A stretch of DNA of 64,000 bases from Dactylosporangium sucinum (lineage in GTDB: Bacteria; Actinomycetota; Actinomycetes; Mycobacteriales; Micromonosporaceae), in assembly GCF_014647515.1 (NCBI RefSeq), contig NZ_BMPI01000040.1, forward strand, positions 1 through 64,000. Direction: 5' to 3'. The translations under genes were made by a program, and so were the position numbers. Of this stretch, positions 1 to 9,966 are shown one piece after another. The notes below the pieces were generated by a model. The model was not told the origin of the DNA. It made no database searches and saw only the letters and a program-made list of their open reading frames with translations. Position 1 is the stretch's first letter. Each line of letters opens with the position of its first letter.

Positions 1-350
1 CCGGGGCCGGGAACGGGATCGGCGCGGGGAAGGCGGCCGGGGCCGGGAACGGGATCGGCGCGGGGAAGGCGGCCGGGAACGGGACCGGGACCGGGGCCGG
101 GAACGGGAACGGGGCCGGGGCCGGGAACGGGAACGGGGCCGGGGCCGGGAACGGGAACGGGGCCGGGGCCGGGACCGGGAACGGGGCCGGGGCCGGGGCC
201 GGGGCCGGGGCCGGGACAGGAGAGCGGACCGGGGCGGGGAACGGGACGGGAGAGCGGACCGGGGCGGGGAACGGGATCGCGGCGGGGAACGGGATCGGCG
301 CGGGAAGCGGGATTGGGATCGGGTTGGGGAACGGGATCGCGGCGGGAAAC
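1..350. repeat. GGGAACGGG / GGGGCC low-complexity tandem repeat
   Basis: Degenerate short repeats of gccgggaac, ggggcc and gggatcggcgc fill the first 350 bases. They are coding in frame 3, giving Gly-X dipeptides. Repeat length is likely to vary between strains by slippage. The same gccgggaac unit occurs, on the opposite strand, inside the Gly/Pro-rich region of the GT39-type gene near 13660-13720. Confidence 0.8.
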
Positions 351-476
351 GGTCGTGAACGGGCGCTGGTCGACGCTGTGCTGCGGTTCGCGCAGGACAC
401 GGGCGTCGAGTGCACGGTCGCCGGCGCGGAAACGGTGCCGCCGCGGGCGGAGAGCGCTCTCCAAAATTCGTCGTGA
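3..476 (+). CDS. Partial CDS (3' end): Gly-rich repeat protein with possible EAL-domain remnant
   Basis: Reading frame 3 is open from the left edge to a TGA at 474-476, so the gene begins outside the window. About 115 codons encode a low-complexity stretch of alternating glycine (GAGNGNG, GIGAGK, GTGERTG units). It is followed by a non-repetitive tail containing ALVDAVLRFAQDTGV and VAGAET. That tail resembles the 'lv..lv.fA...g..vvAEGVET' segment near the C-terminus of EAL (cyclic-di-GMP phosphodiesterase) domains, but the catalytic-motif Glu of AEGVET is replaced and the protein stops about 13 residues later, so an active EAL domain is unlikely. The open frame through more than 300 bp of repeat supports real coding. 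The EAL link is inference from a short motif. Confidence 0.5.
   Translation, partial: GAGNGIGAGKAAGAGNGIGAGKAAGNGTGTGAGNGNGAGAGNGNGAGAGNGNGAGAGTGNGAGAGAGAGAGTGERTGAGNGTGERTGAGNGIAAGNGIGAGSGIGIGLGNGIAAGNGRERALVDAVLRFAQDTGVECTVAGAETVPPRAESALQNSS
449..462. promoter_or_regulatory. LacI-type operator 1 (GGAGAGCGCTCTCC)
   Basis: A perfect 14-bp palindrome centred on GCGC, the typical shape of a LacI/GalR-family operator. It lies within the last codons of the upstream gene. An identical copy sits 69 bp downstream (518-531), with a TTGACA box between them, so the pair probably represses the secreted CBM32/beta-helix gene. Confidence 0.7.
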
Positions 477-480
477 CCTC

Positions 481-486
481 TTGACA
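481..486 (+). promoter_or_regulatory. Putative -35 box (TTGACA)
   Basis: Consensus -35 hexamer between two identical LacI-type palindromes. No good -10 hexamer is visible at 17-18 bp, so the promoter is tentative. Its position suggests transcription of the gene starting at 663. Confidence 0.4.
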
Positions 487-517
487 GCGGGGCCCCGGGG
501 CGTGAGGCTCAGTCCTT

Positions 518-531
518 GGAGAGCGCTCTCC
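518..531. promoter_or_regulatory. LacI-type operator 2 (GGAGAGCGCTCTCC)
   Basis: Second identical copy of the 14-bp palindrome at 449-462. It lies about where transcription from the TTGACA box would start, consistent with steric repression. An ATG at 516 overlaps it, which argues against that ATG as the start of the downstream gene. Confidence 0.7.
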
Positions 532-662
532 CGGTACCGAGGAAAACCCGCCCCGAACCGCTCCGCGGCCACCGCCATCCGGCCCGGAGCCCGACCCCCA
601 CCGGCCGGACCACCGCGGCTCGCGGTGGCGCTGGCGCCTGCCCTGACACCGGGAGCACAAGC

Positions 663-3323
<2,661 letters not shown>

Positions 3324-3333
3324 GTTCGCGGTG

Positions 3334-3365
3334 CGGGCGGGGGCCGGTGCTCCGGCCCCCGCCCG
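3334..3365. terminator. Bidirectional rho-independent-type hairpin
   Basis: A GC-only stem of 14 bp (cgggcgggggccgg / ccggcccccgcccg) with a 4-nt loop lies 10 nt after the stop of the beta-helix gene. It also lies just before the convergent stop of the ASCH gene at 3380. No U-tract is present, as is usual in high-GC actinomycetes. Confidence 0.7.
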
Positions 3366-3379
3366 TGCCCCAGCAATCG

Positions 3380-3796
3380 TCAGAGCGCCGCGACCAGGCG
3401 GAACCTCTGCAGCACAACGGGCGTGTCGTCGTTCACCGTGAAGTCCGGGATGCCCAGCCAGCCCCGGTAGTCCGTTCCGTGCCAGTAGCGCTCGTGCCCG
3501 GCTCGCCAGGCCGCGACCGAGTCGTCGCCTTCACCTTCGTCGCGGGCGTGCTCGACGTCGACGTCGCCGAGCCGGCTGATCCGGACCTCGGTCAGCTCGA
3601 TCACCGCGACCCGGCGGCCGGCCGAGTCGACCACCGCCGCCCGGGCACCCACGACCGGTAGCGGCTCGTCGTCGATCTCATAATCCTGGAGCAGGGCGGT
3701 GGTGGCCGTTTTCGTGCCGTCGAGCACGGCAGCGACCAGCTTGTCGCGCAGCGGACCGGGAAACGCAAACTCGAACACAGGCAGACCGGCGGGCAT
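3380..3796 (-). CDS. ASCH domain protein
   Basis: A 138-residue protein. The segment FPGPLRDKLVAAVLDGTKTAT matches the G-K-T-T/A-T entrance of ASCH domains, a small PUA-like beta-barrel that binds RNA or modified nucleosides. The C-terminal half (WRAGHERYW near 97-105, then DFTVNDDTPVVLQRFRLV) also fits the bacterial ASCH family in length and pattern. The gene is monocistronic and convergent with the secreted protein gene; its promoter region is shared with the divergent membrane protein at 3903. Specific target unknown. ASCH proteins are often proposed to act in RNA metabolism, and a few are amidohydrolases on N4-acetylcytidine. Confidence 0.8.
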   Translation of the reverse strand: MPAGLPVFEFAFPGPLRDKLVAAVLDGTKTATTALLQDYEIDDEPLPVVGARAAVVDSAGRRVAVIELTEVRISRLGDVDVEHARDEGEGDDSVAAWRAGHERYWHGTDYRGWLGIPDFTVNDDTPVVLQRFRLVAAL

Positions 3797-3902
3797 CGGG
3801 CCAGGCTACCGGCCCGGATCGGGTCGTGGACAGCACGACGATCGTGTCCGCACTGTGCCGAGCGGGAGATTGTGCCGTTGCCGATGGATGCCACCGTGGG
3901 GC

Positions 3903-4814
3903 ATGCGCACACGGTGGCAGGTGCTCGCGGTGCTGGCGGTCGTCGTGGGTGCCTGCGTCGGCCTGTCGTTCATGGCCAGTGGCCTGCGCCAGCAGAACCT
4001 GCGAGCGGTCGGGGAGGTGACCGCCGTCGTCGACGGCCGTCGCCCAGGCACGGTCGTGGTTCGCACCGAGCGGGACGCGCTGACAACGCGGTGGCTGGTG
4101 GACGACACCGCGGCAGCGACGGACGTCGCGGGCGAGGCCGACGAGGTCCCAGACGTACCACGCACAGCGGACTGCGTGGGCACCGTGTGCTACCGCGTGG
4201 CGACGACGGCGCTGCGGGTCGAGGCGAGCGGTGACGGCGGCAGGACCTACTCCACCGCGTGGGAGATCGCCGGTGCGACGTACACGATGCTCACCGAGAC
4301 ATACCCGCAGGTGGGAAACCCGGAAGAGCACCTGTCCTCGCGCTCCGTCGTGGTGCACGCGGTGGCCGGAGGCCACGTCGTGTTCGTTGCCAACGGTCGC
4401 GACGGTCTGCTCTACCGGGATGTGGGCGGCGCGTGGCGCCGCCTCGGAGCTCCCGCGTCCGGCGAGGGCTGCTGCTACTACGAGCCGGCGCTGCGCGTTG
4501 CCTCCGACCCGCAACCGCTTGACCTGACCAGGTATGCGATGGCCGTCGTCGTGCTCGCGATCCTGCTGTCCGGCGCGATCACCGCGATCCGCCGGCGCGC
4601 GCTGCGGTGGACCGGCGCGGTGGCTGTCCTTGCCCTGGCCGGCTTCGCCGGCTACGGGACGCGGTTGGCAGGTCATTTCCCCGGCGCCGGGATGTTCCCG
4701 GGGTTTGTTCTCGGCGTCCCGCTCATGCTGGTCATGCTCGCGGGCGGTGTCGCCTTGGCCGCACGGTTCGTCAGGGGCCCTGCGCCCCGTCATCCAGGAC
4801 CCGGTTCCAGGTGA
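3903..4814 (+). CDS. Putative membrane protein, four predicted TM segments with extracytoplasmic domain
   Basis: Hypothetical protein of about 303 residues. Starting at ATG 3903 places a TM helix (VLAVLAVVVGACVGLSFMA) at residues 8-27. An extracytoplasmic region of about 180 residues follows, with two cysteine pairs (DCVGTVC and GEGCCYYEP) and short repeats reminiscent of beta-propeller blades (SGDGGRTYSTAWEI, GRDGLLYRDV). Three TM helices close the protein. ATG 3888 is an alternative start. The TGA stop overlaps the GTG start of the phosphotransferase gene (GTGA), implying translational coupling. Family not recognised. Confidence 0.65.
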   Translation: MRTRWQVLAVLAVVVGACVGLSFMASGLRQQNLRAVGEVTAVVDGRRPGTVVVRTERDALTTRWLVDDTAAATDVAGEADEVPDVPRTADCVGTVCYRVATTALRVEASGDGGRTYSTAWEIAGATYTMLTETYPQVGNPEEHLSSRSVVVHAVAGGHVVFVANGRDGLLYRDVGGAWRRLGAPASGEGCCYYEPALRVASDPQPLDLTRYAMAVVVLAILLSGAITAIRRRALRWTGAVAVLALAGFAGYGTRLAGHFPGAGMFPGFVLGVPLMLVMLAGGVALAARFVRGPAPRHPGPGSR

Positions 4815-5614
4815 TCGACAAGGCGGACGTGGTAAATCCGGTGACGTCGGTGGTCATTCCCGCGATAATCGCCGGCGTGGAGCAGGTCGAGGTCGTCGTC
4901 GCCCATGACGAGCGGGCGACCCTGCGGGTCGGTGATGTGTTCCTGAAGGTCGACGCCGATCAGACGCGCATCGACGTCGAGGTCGAGGCGATGGCTCTGG
5001 CGCCGATCCCGACTCCGCAGGTGCTGTGGCGCAAGCCGCCCGTGCTCGCGCTCGCCGCCCTGCCCGGGACGGCACTGGGCCGCCTCGGCGAGCCGTCGCC
5101 CGCGTCGGCGGCGGCGTGGGCCGCGGCGGGTGCCGCCGTACGGATGCTGCACGACGCGCCGCTGCCGCCGTGGCCCGGCCGGAGCCTCGACGAGATCGCA
5201 TCGCGCCTCGACGGCGAATGCGAGTGGCTCGTCGCGAACGGCGTCCTTCCGGCCGACCTGGTCGCCCGCAACCGCCAGGTTGCCGAGGCCGCGCTGCGGC
5301 CGTCGACACCGGTGTTCATCCACGGCGACCTCCAGCTCACCCACGTGTTCGTCGACGCTGACGAGATCACCGGCGTGATCGACTGGTCCGAGGCGAGCCA
5401 GGGCGACGCCCTGTACGACCTCGCCAGCCTGACGCTCGGGCACGAGGAGCACCTGGGCGACGTCGTCGCCGGCTACGGCGCCGACGTCGACCTCGACGTG
5501 ATCCGCGCCTGGTGGTCGCTGCGAAGCCTGCTGGCGGTGCGCTGGCTGGTCGAGCACGGCTTCGACCCGTCCTCGCCGGGCTGCGAGTTCGACGTGCTGA
5601 GATCCCAGATGTGA
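4811..5614 (+). CDS. Aminoglycoside phosphotransferase (APH)-like kinase
   Basis: A 267-residue kinase-fold protein. It carries the Brenner-type catalytic loop HGDLQLTHVFVD and the metal-binding GVIDWSEASQGD, in the order and spacing of the APH/choline kinase family (PF01636). The N-terminal lobe includes VEVVVAHDERATLRVGDVFLKVD with the likely ATP-lysine. GTG 4811 is taken as start because it overlaps the upstream stop by four bases; GTG codons further in are possible. These small actinobacterial APH-like proteins phosphorylate antibiotics or housekeeping metabolites, and sequence alone does not decide. Coupled to the membrane-protein gene. Confidence 0.8.
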   Translation: MIDKADVVNPVTSVVIPAIIAGVEQVEVVVAHDERATLRVGDVFLKVDADQTRIDVEVEAMALAPIPTPQVLWRKPPVLALAALPGTALGRLGEPSPASAAAWAAAGAAVRMLHDAPLPPWPGRSLDEIASRLDGECEWLVANGVLPADLVARNRQVAEAALRPSTPVFIHGDLQLTHVFVDADEITGVIDWSEASQGDALYDLASLTLGHEEHLGDVVAGYGADVDLDVIRAWWSLRSLLAVRWLVEHGFDPSSPGCEFDVLRSQM

Positions 5615-5665
5615 GGACGTGCTGAGATCCCGGATGTGAGGACGCGCTGAGATCCCGGAGGTGAG
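5591..5665. repeat. 25-bp tandem repeat, three copies
   Basis: Three head-to-tail units of 25 bp (gacgtgctgagatcccrgatgtgag) at 5591-5615, 5616-5640 and 5641-5665 with one to three substitutions. The first unit encodes the last residues and stop codon of the phosphotransferase gene; the others fill the gap before the convergent stop of the large FHA-containing gene. Function unknown; slippage or an arrested duplication are possible. Confidence 0.8.
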
Positions 5666-5698
5666 GCGGCACGAGCCCGACGGCCGCGCTGCTCAGGT

Positions 5699-8600
5699 TC
5701 AGCCGGGCAGCACGAGCGGACCGCCGTGGCCGGGCAGGCCCCGGTCGGCCGGGATCGACTCCTCGACGGCGCTGCCGGCGGCGACGCCCTGGCCCCGGGT
5801 CTGCTCCGCGAGGCGCTGATGGTAGGCCGAGACCGCCGCCAGCGCCCCGCGCACCGCGCTCAGCAGCGTGGCGCCCGCCTGCTCGACGACGTCGGCCTCG
5901 TGGGTCTCGAACGCCCGGATCCCCTGCAGGACCGCGGACTTCAGCTCGCGCAGCAGCAGGATGTCGACGTGCGCGTAGACCCGGCACAGCGCCGTGACGC
6001 GCCGGAGGTCGTCGCCGGAGAGCAGGAGCTCCTTGACGGCCGGCACCGACTGCCGGACCAGGGCGACGTCCGGCCGCGCCGCCATCGCCGCGACGTCGGC
6101 GTCGTAGGCCCGCACGTCCAGGTGCGGGTCGCAGAAGCCGACGGTGAGCTGCCACAGGGTGCGCAGGTCGTCGTGCACCAGCCCGTCCAGGTAGCTGACC
6201 AGGAACCGCCGGTGCGCCTCGAGGACGTACTGCGCCTTGAACGGCGTCAGCTCCCGGGGATCCTCGCCCGCCGTGGTGACCGCCGCGGTGAACCCGTAGT
6301 CGGCGGTCAGGGCGTTCTCCATGCCGACCAGTAGGTACACGAACCGCACCCAGGTCCGGAACAGCTCCTCCAGGGGCATGGAGTGCAGGCCGTCCTCGGT
6401 GAGCACCACGCCCCACCGGGCGCCGAAGCGCAGCCGGCGCAGGTGCCCGATCTGGTACATCGCGAGCTGCGCGTCGATCTCGGCGTGCGCATGGTGCAGC
6501 ACCTTGCGGTACGCCGCGGTCGCGTCGAGCCCGACGTGGTTGCGGATGATGTGCGGCCCGCCGACGTGCAGGTGCAGGAACTCGCTGACGTCGAACACCG
6601 CCCCGCCGACCGCCATCCAGTAGCCCGCGTCGGCGGTGTTGTGCCGCGCCAGGTCCGACACCTCGAACCGGGGACCCTGCTGCGCGTGGCCCAGATAGGT
6701 GGTGAAGACGTCCTCGCCCAGCCGGCCCTCGGCCGAGAGCCGGCGCAGGAACTCGCGGCCGTCGCCCGGCACGACGCCGGCCAGCGCCTGGAGCACGGAG
6801 ACGGCGAACCGCGCGGTGCCGCACACGTAGACGTGCGCGCCGCGGCCGCCGTCCTCGACCGGCCGCACCAGGTCCCACAGCGCGTCCGCCTCGGCGCGGA
6901 TCACGTCGTCCACCCGGCGTCGCTGCCCGGCCTCGACGACGTGGCGCCGGCCGTCGAACCCGATCGCGGCGTCGGCGCGGGAGAACGCGACGGACAGCCG
7001 CAGCCGGCCCGCGGCGGCAGCCGTGTCCAGCGCGGCGTGCTCGACGAACTCCTCCGGCGTGCGGATTCCCAGATAGAGCCGGTTCTCGCCGGGCCCGGTG
7101 CGTGCGGCGACGAACGCCAGGAACGGCGCGATCCCGGAACCGGCCGCGAACATGACGACGGGCCGCGCCGGATCGGCCGGCAGCCGGAACCGGGGCGTGG
7201 GGACGATCCGCAGCGACAGCCGGTGCCGGCCCTCGGCGCTCACCCGGCGCAGGAAGTGCGACGCCGTGCCGCGCCGTTCCCGCGGGTAGGACCACGGCGT
7301 GCGGGCGGAAGTGTAGTCGAGGCCGGCGACCACCAGCCGCAGCGTCGTGGCCGGCGCTCCGGGCGGCGGCGCCGAGGCGATCGAGTACAGCCGGAACGGC
7401 TCCGGCGGGATCACCGCGCAGAACGCGTCGTCCTCGCCCGGGTCGGCCTTCCACAGCCGGGTGACGTCATACCCGCCCGAGTACAGCAGGTTGAGGACGT
7501 CCCACAGCTCCCACTGGTCCTCCATGCGGGCGTCCACCACGCGCTGCCAGGCACCGACGGCGGTCAGTTGCACCAGCCGCTTCGCGACGTCCCGCCCGAT
7601 CGGCCGGAGCCGGGCGAAGCGCAGCAGCGTCCGCAGCGGCAGCACGTCGACGTCGCCGTACCCGGCCCGGCAGGCCACCGCCGCCACCCACGCCGGGGTG
7701 AGCCGCACCAGCTCGTCACCGGTCGCCTGCAGCGCGGCGACGGTCCGGCGCACCAGCTCGTCGTCGTTCTCGGCCAGCACGCCGACCCGGTCGCCGGGCA
7801 GGTGGTGCACGCCCTGCCCGGTGACGTCGAGCTCCAGGTGGCAGGTCCAGGCGCCGGACGCCCCGGTGACGACCCGGCCCCGCCGGGCGGTCCCGAACAC
7901 CACCGGCGGACCCACCGGCGGGCGGCGCTCGTCGCGGACCACGGCCAGCTCGCCGTCCACCTTGTCCCAGGTCCGGTCCTTGAACAGGCCGGTGAACCGG
8001 GCGCCGGTCGTGACCTGCCGGCCGACCTTGAACGCCACCTCCAGGAACCCGTACGCCTTGATCCGGTGCAGGCCCATCCAGCCCCGGTCGCCGACGTAGG
8101 CGTCGAGTACCGCGTTGTACACGCCGCGCAGGGTGCTGTTGCGGGTGTCCTCGACGTACTGGCGCACCGACACCTCGCGCAGCGCGGCCACCAGCTCCTG
8201 CCAGTGCCGCGGGAAGAAGCCGGCGAGGTAGACGCTCTGCTGCCCGACGAGCGAGCCGTAGTCCCGCCGCTCGAGGAACGCGTCCAACGCGTGGACCTGC
8301 GGTTGCGCGGTGCCGCTCGGGCTGGGTGCGCCGTCGAAGATCGGCACACCCGCCGTGCCGACCGTCTTGGCCCACAGCACCTGGTCGAGCGGATACCGGC
8401 CGCGGGGGTTGGGGTCGATCTGCGGATAGACGGTCTGGGTGACGTACTGCAACCGGTCCAGGATCACCAGCAGCGCGCGCTCCACGGCGGCCGGGTCGTC
8501 CGCGACGGCGGCCTCCTGCGCGTCCAGCATGGCGCCCAGCACGGGCGTGAGCCCCATCGCGAACTCGGTGGTGACCAGGTAGAACACCCGCTCCGCGGCG

Positions 8601-9403
8601 TTGTTCCAGGTCGGCACCAGCAGGTCCAGGTTGTCCAGCGCCCGCGGCCCGGCCGGGTCCCGCAGCCGCCAGTTGTAGAAGAACAGGTCGATGTACGACA
8701 CGGACGGCACCTGCTTGCCCAGCCGGCGCGACACCGTCCGCCACGGCCGCAGCAGCGACTCCGGCAGCTCGGCCGGCGGGTCGATCGCCATGTACTGGTA
8801 GGCGTGCGCGAACACGCCGAGCAGCGTCGAGGCGCGCAGCAGGTAGCGGTCGGGCAGCGCCTCGGGCCGGGCGTCGAGGACCGGCATCGCGTCGAACGCG
8901 CGGCGCAGCGACAGCCGGCGGAACAGCTCGGGGAGCCGGTCGCTCATCTCGTCCCAGGCCCGGTGCGACTCGGGGAAGGCCAGCAGCGGCGGCTCGACCG
9001 GCAGGAACCCGTGCGCCAGCGACAGGAACCCGTCCAGCTCGTGCCCGACCCGCCGGTTGTGCGCCTCGGCGGCCTGCACCACGCGGCGCGCGGCGACGCC
9101 CGGCGGCACCACCGGCCGCAGCGCCGTCAGCTCACCCGGGTCGATGAACGCCGTCGCGTCCGGGTCGAGGAACAGCCACGCCAGCTCGTACCGGCCGACG
9201 CGCACCCGGTCCCCGGGGGCGAGCACCCGGCGGGACACCCGCTCGTCGTTCACGTAGGTCCCGTTGGTGCTGCCGAGGTCGGTGAGCACCAGCTGGTTGT
9301 CGAGCAGCTCGAGCCGCGCGTGGCGCCGCGAGACGTCGCGGTCGTCCAGCACCACCGCGGCCGCGGCGCTGTCCCGGCCGAGCGTGGCCGGCAGCGCGCA
9401 CAC
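5699..9403 (-). CDS. Multidomain redox protein: FHA - IDO-like haem domain - FAD/NAD(P) reductase - cytochrome b5
   Basis: About 1234 residues from GTG 9403. (1) FHA domain at about 1-80: DVSRRHARLEL and DLGSTNGTYVND are the phosphothreonine-binding loops. (2) Region 90-500 resembles indoleamine 2,3-dioxygenase: SVSYIDLFFYNW, and FFPRHWQEL followed by RGVYNAVLDAYV and LHRIKAYGFLEV. His400 falls where IDO has its proximal haem ligand. (3) Cytochrome-P450-reductase-type module: FAD motif RLYSIAS at 671-677, nucleotide site FAAGSGIAPF at 752-761, VYVCGTA near 858. (4) Cytochrome b5 core with HVGG at 946-949 and a His cluster near 970. (5) C-terminal all-helical 200 residues, unrecognised. The coding signal (LRLVLTDRHTRETSERV) continues upstream of 9403 to the CBS stop, so the true start may be a rare codon near 9450-9460. 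The combination suggests an electron chain NAD(P)H-FAD-b5-haem, phospho-regulated. Substrate unknown. Confidence 0.8.
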   Translation of the reverse strand: MCALPATLGRDSAAAAVVLDDRDVSRRHARLELLDNQLVLTDLGSTNGTYVNDERVSRRVLAPGDRVRVGRYELAWLFLDPDATAFIDPGELTALRPVVPPGVAARRVVQAAEAHNRRVGHELDGFLSLAHGFLPVEPPLLAFPESHRAWDEMSDRLPELFRRLSLRRAFDAMPVLDARPEALPDRYLLRASTLLGVFAHAYQYMAIDPPAELPESLLRPWRTVSRRLGKQVPSVSYIDLFFYNWRLRDPAGPRALDNLDLLVPTWNNAAERVFYLVTTEFAMGLTPVLGAMLDAQEAAVADDPAAVERALLVILDRLQYVTQTVYPQIDPNPRGRYPLDQVLWAKTVGTAGVPIFDGAPSPSGTAQPQVHALDAFLERRDYGSLVGQQSVYLAGFFPRHWQELVAALREVSVRQYVEDTRNSTLRGVYNAVLDAYVGDRGWMGLHRIKAYGFLEVAFKVGRQVTTGARFTGLFKDRTWDKVDGELAVVRDERRPPVGPPVVFGTARRGRVVTGASGAWTCHLELDVTGQGVHHLPGDRVGVLAENDDELVRRTVAALQATGDELVRLTPAWVAAVACRAGYGDVDVLPLRTLLRFARLRPIGRDVAKRLVQLTAVGAWQRVVDARMEDQWELWDVLNLLYSGGYDVTRLWKADPGEDDAFCAVIPPEPFRLYSIASAPPPGAPATTLRLVVAGLDYTSARTPWSYPRERRGTASHFLRRVSAEGRHRLSLRIVPTPRFRLPADPARPVVMFAAGSGIAPFLAFVAARTGPGENRLYLGIRTPEEFVEHAALDTAAAAGRLRLSVAFSRADAAIGFDGRRHVVEAGQRRRVDDVIRAEADALWDLVRPVEDGGRGAHVYVCGTARFAVSVLQALAGVVPGDGREFLRRLSAEGRLGEDVFTTYLGHAQQGPRFEVSDLARHNTADAGYWMAVGGAVFDVSEFLHLHVGGPHIIRNHVGLDATAAYRKVLHHAHAEIDAQLAMYQIGHLRRLRFGARWGVVLTEDGLHSMPLEELFRTWVRFVYLLVGMENALTADYGFTAAVTTAGEDPRELTPFKAQYVLEAHRRFLVSYLDGLVHDDLRTLWQLTVGFCDPHLDVRAYDADVAAMAARPDVALVRQSVPAVKELLLSGDDLRRVTALCRVYAHVDILLLRELKSAVLQGIRAFETHEADVVEQAGATLLSAVRGALAAVSAYHQRLAEQTRGQGVAAGSAVEESIPADRGLPGHGGPLVLPG

Positions 9404-9452
9404 CCGCTCGCTCGTCTCTCGGGTGTGCCGATCGGTGAGGACCAGCCGCAGG

Positions 9453-9926
9453 TCAGGAATGGTAGATCACCGCACGACACAGATCGGCCCGGGACAGCGT
9501 GCCCACCAGGGCCCCGTCGTCCACCACGGGCAGCCGCCGGATGCCGCGGTCGATCATCACGATCGCCGCCCGGGCGAGCTCGTCGGTCGAGCGCACCGTC
9601 GCCGCGTCGCGCACGACGAGCGGGTCGACGACGCGGTCGGCGAGGGAGCGGCCCCGATCGAGGAACAGCTGGAACGCGTCGGCGAGCGTGCCACCGGCCG
9701 CGGTCACGTCGTCGAAGCCGGGCAGCATGGCCCGAACCAGATCCTCCTCGGCCAGCGACCCGACGAACCGGCCGTCGTGGTCCAGGACCATCAGCTGGCC
9801 GACCTCCGACACGCTGACCACCTCGGCGGCCCGCCGGATGGTCGCACCGAGCCGGATGTAGGCCGGGAACGCCGTCATGACGTCGCTGACGAGCACGCCA
9901 CCTCCCAGGTCCGCCCCTGAGGTCAC
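9453..9926 (-). CDS. CBS-pair domain protein
   Basis: A 157-residue protein made almost entirely of two CBS motifs: VSDVMTAFPAYIRLGATIRRA...LMVLDHDGRFVGSLAEEDL and VVRDAATVRSTDELARAAIVMI...RLPVVDDGALVGTLSRADL. CBS pairs bind adenine nucleotides such as AMP, ATP, SAM or NAD and act as energy or redox sensors. It lies directly upstream of, and essentially abuts, the giant FHA/redox gene on the same strand, so it is likely a co-translated regulatory partner. The start GTG 9926 lies 40 bp from the stop of the convergently unrelated EamA gene. Confidence 0.85.
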   Translation of the reverse strand: MTSGADLGGGVLVSDVMTAFPAYIRLGATIRRAAEVVSVSEVGQLMVLDHDGRFVGSLAEEDLVRAMLPGFDDVTAAGGTLADAFQLFLDRGRSLADRVVDPLVVRDAATVRSTDELARAAIVMIDRGIRRLPVVDDGALVGTLSRADLCRAVIYHS

Positions 9927-9966
9927 TCACCGCCACCCGTGTCCGGCCGAGTGTAGCGGGAGCGGA

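Noticed and set aside
1..350. Left-edge repeats as a CRISPR array
   Set aside because: Units are short (6-12 bp), irregular and lack unique spacers, and they keep an open reading frame.
516..662. ATG 516 as start of the CBM32/beta-helix gene
   Set aside because: It overlaps the operator at 518-531 and adds 49 residues without signal-peptide character; ATG 663 has a ribosome-binding site and a proper signal peptide.
3678..4793. 371-codon minus-strand frame opposite the membrane protein
   Set aside because: Arg/His/Gln-rich with no hydrophobic segments; the plus strand encodes TM helices and is coupled to the phosphotransferase.
6383..9817. A 1144-codon open frame on the plus strand opposite the FHA/redox gene
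   Set aside because: Its translation is Arg/Pro/Gln/His-rich with no domain pattern, while the minus strand carries recognisable FHA, haem, FAD and b5 motifs. It is a high-GC antisense shadow.
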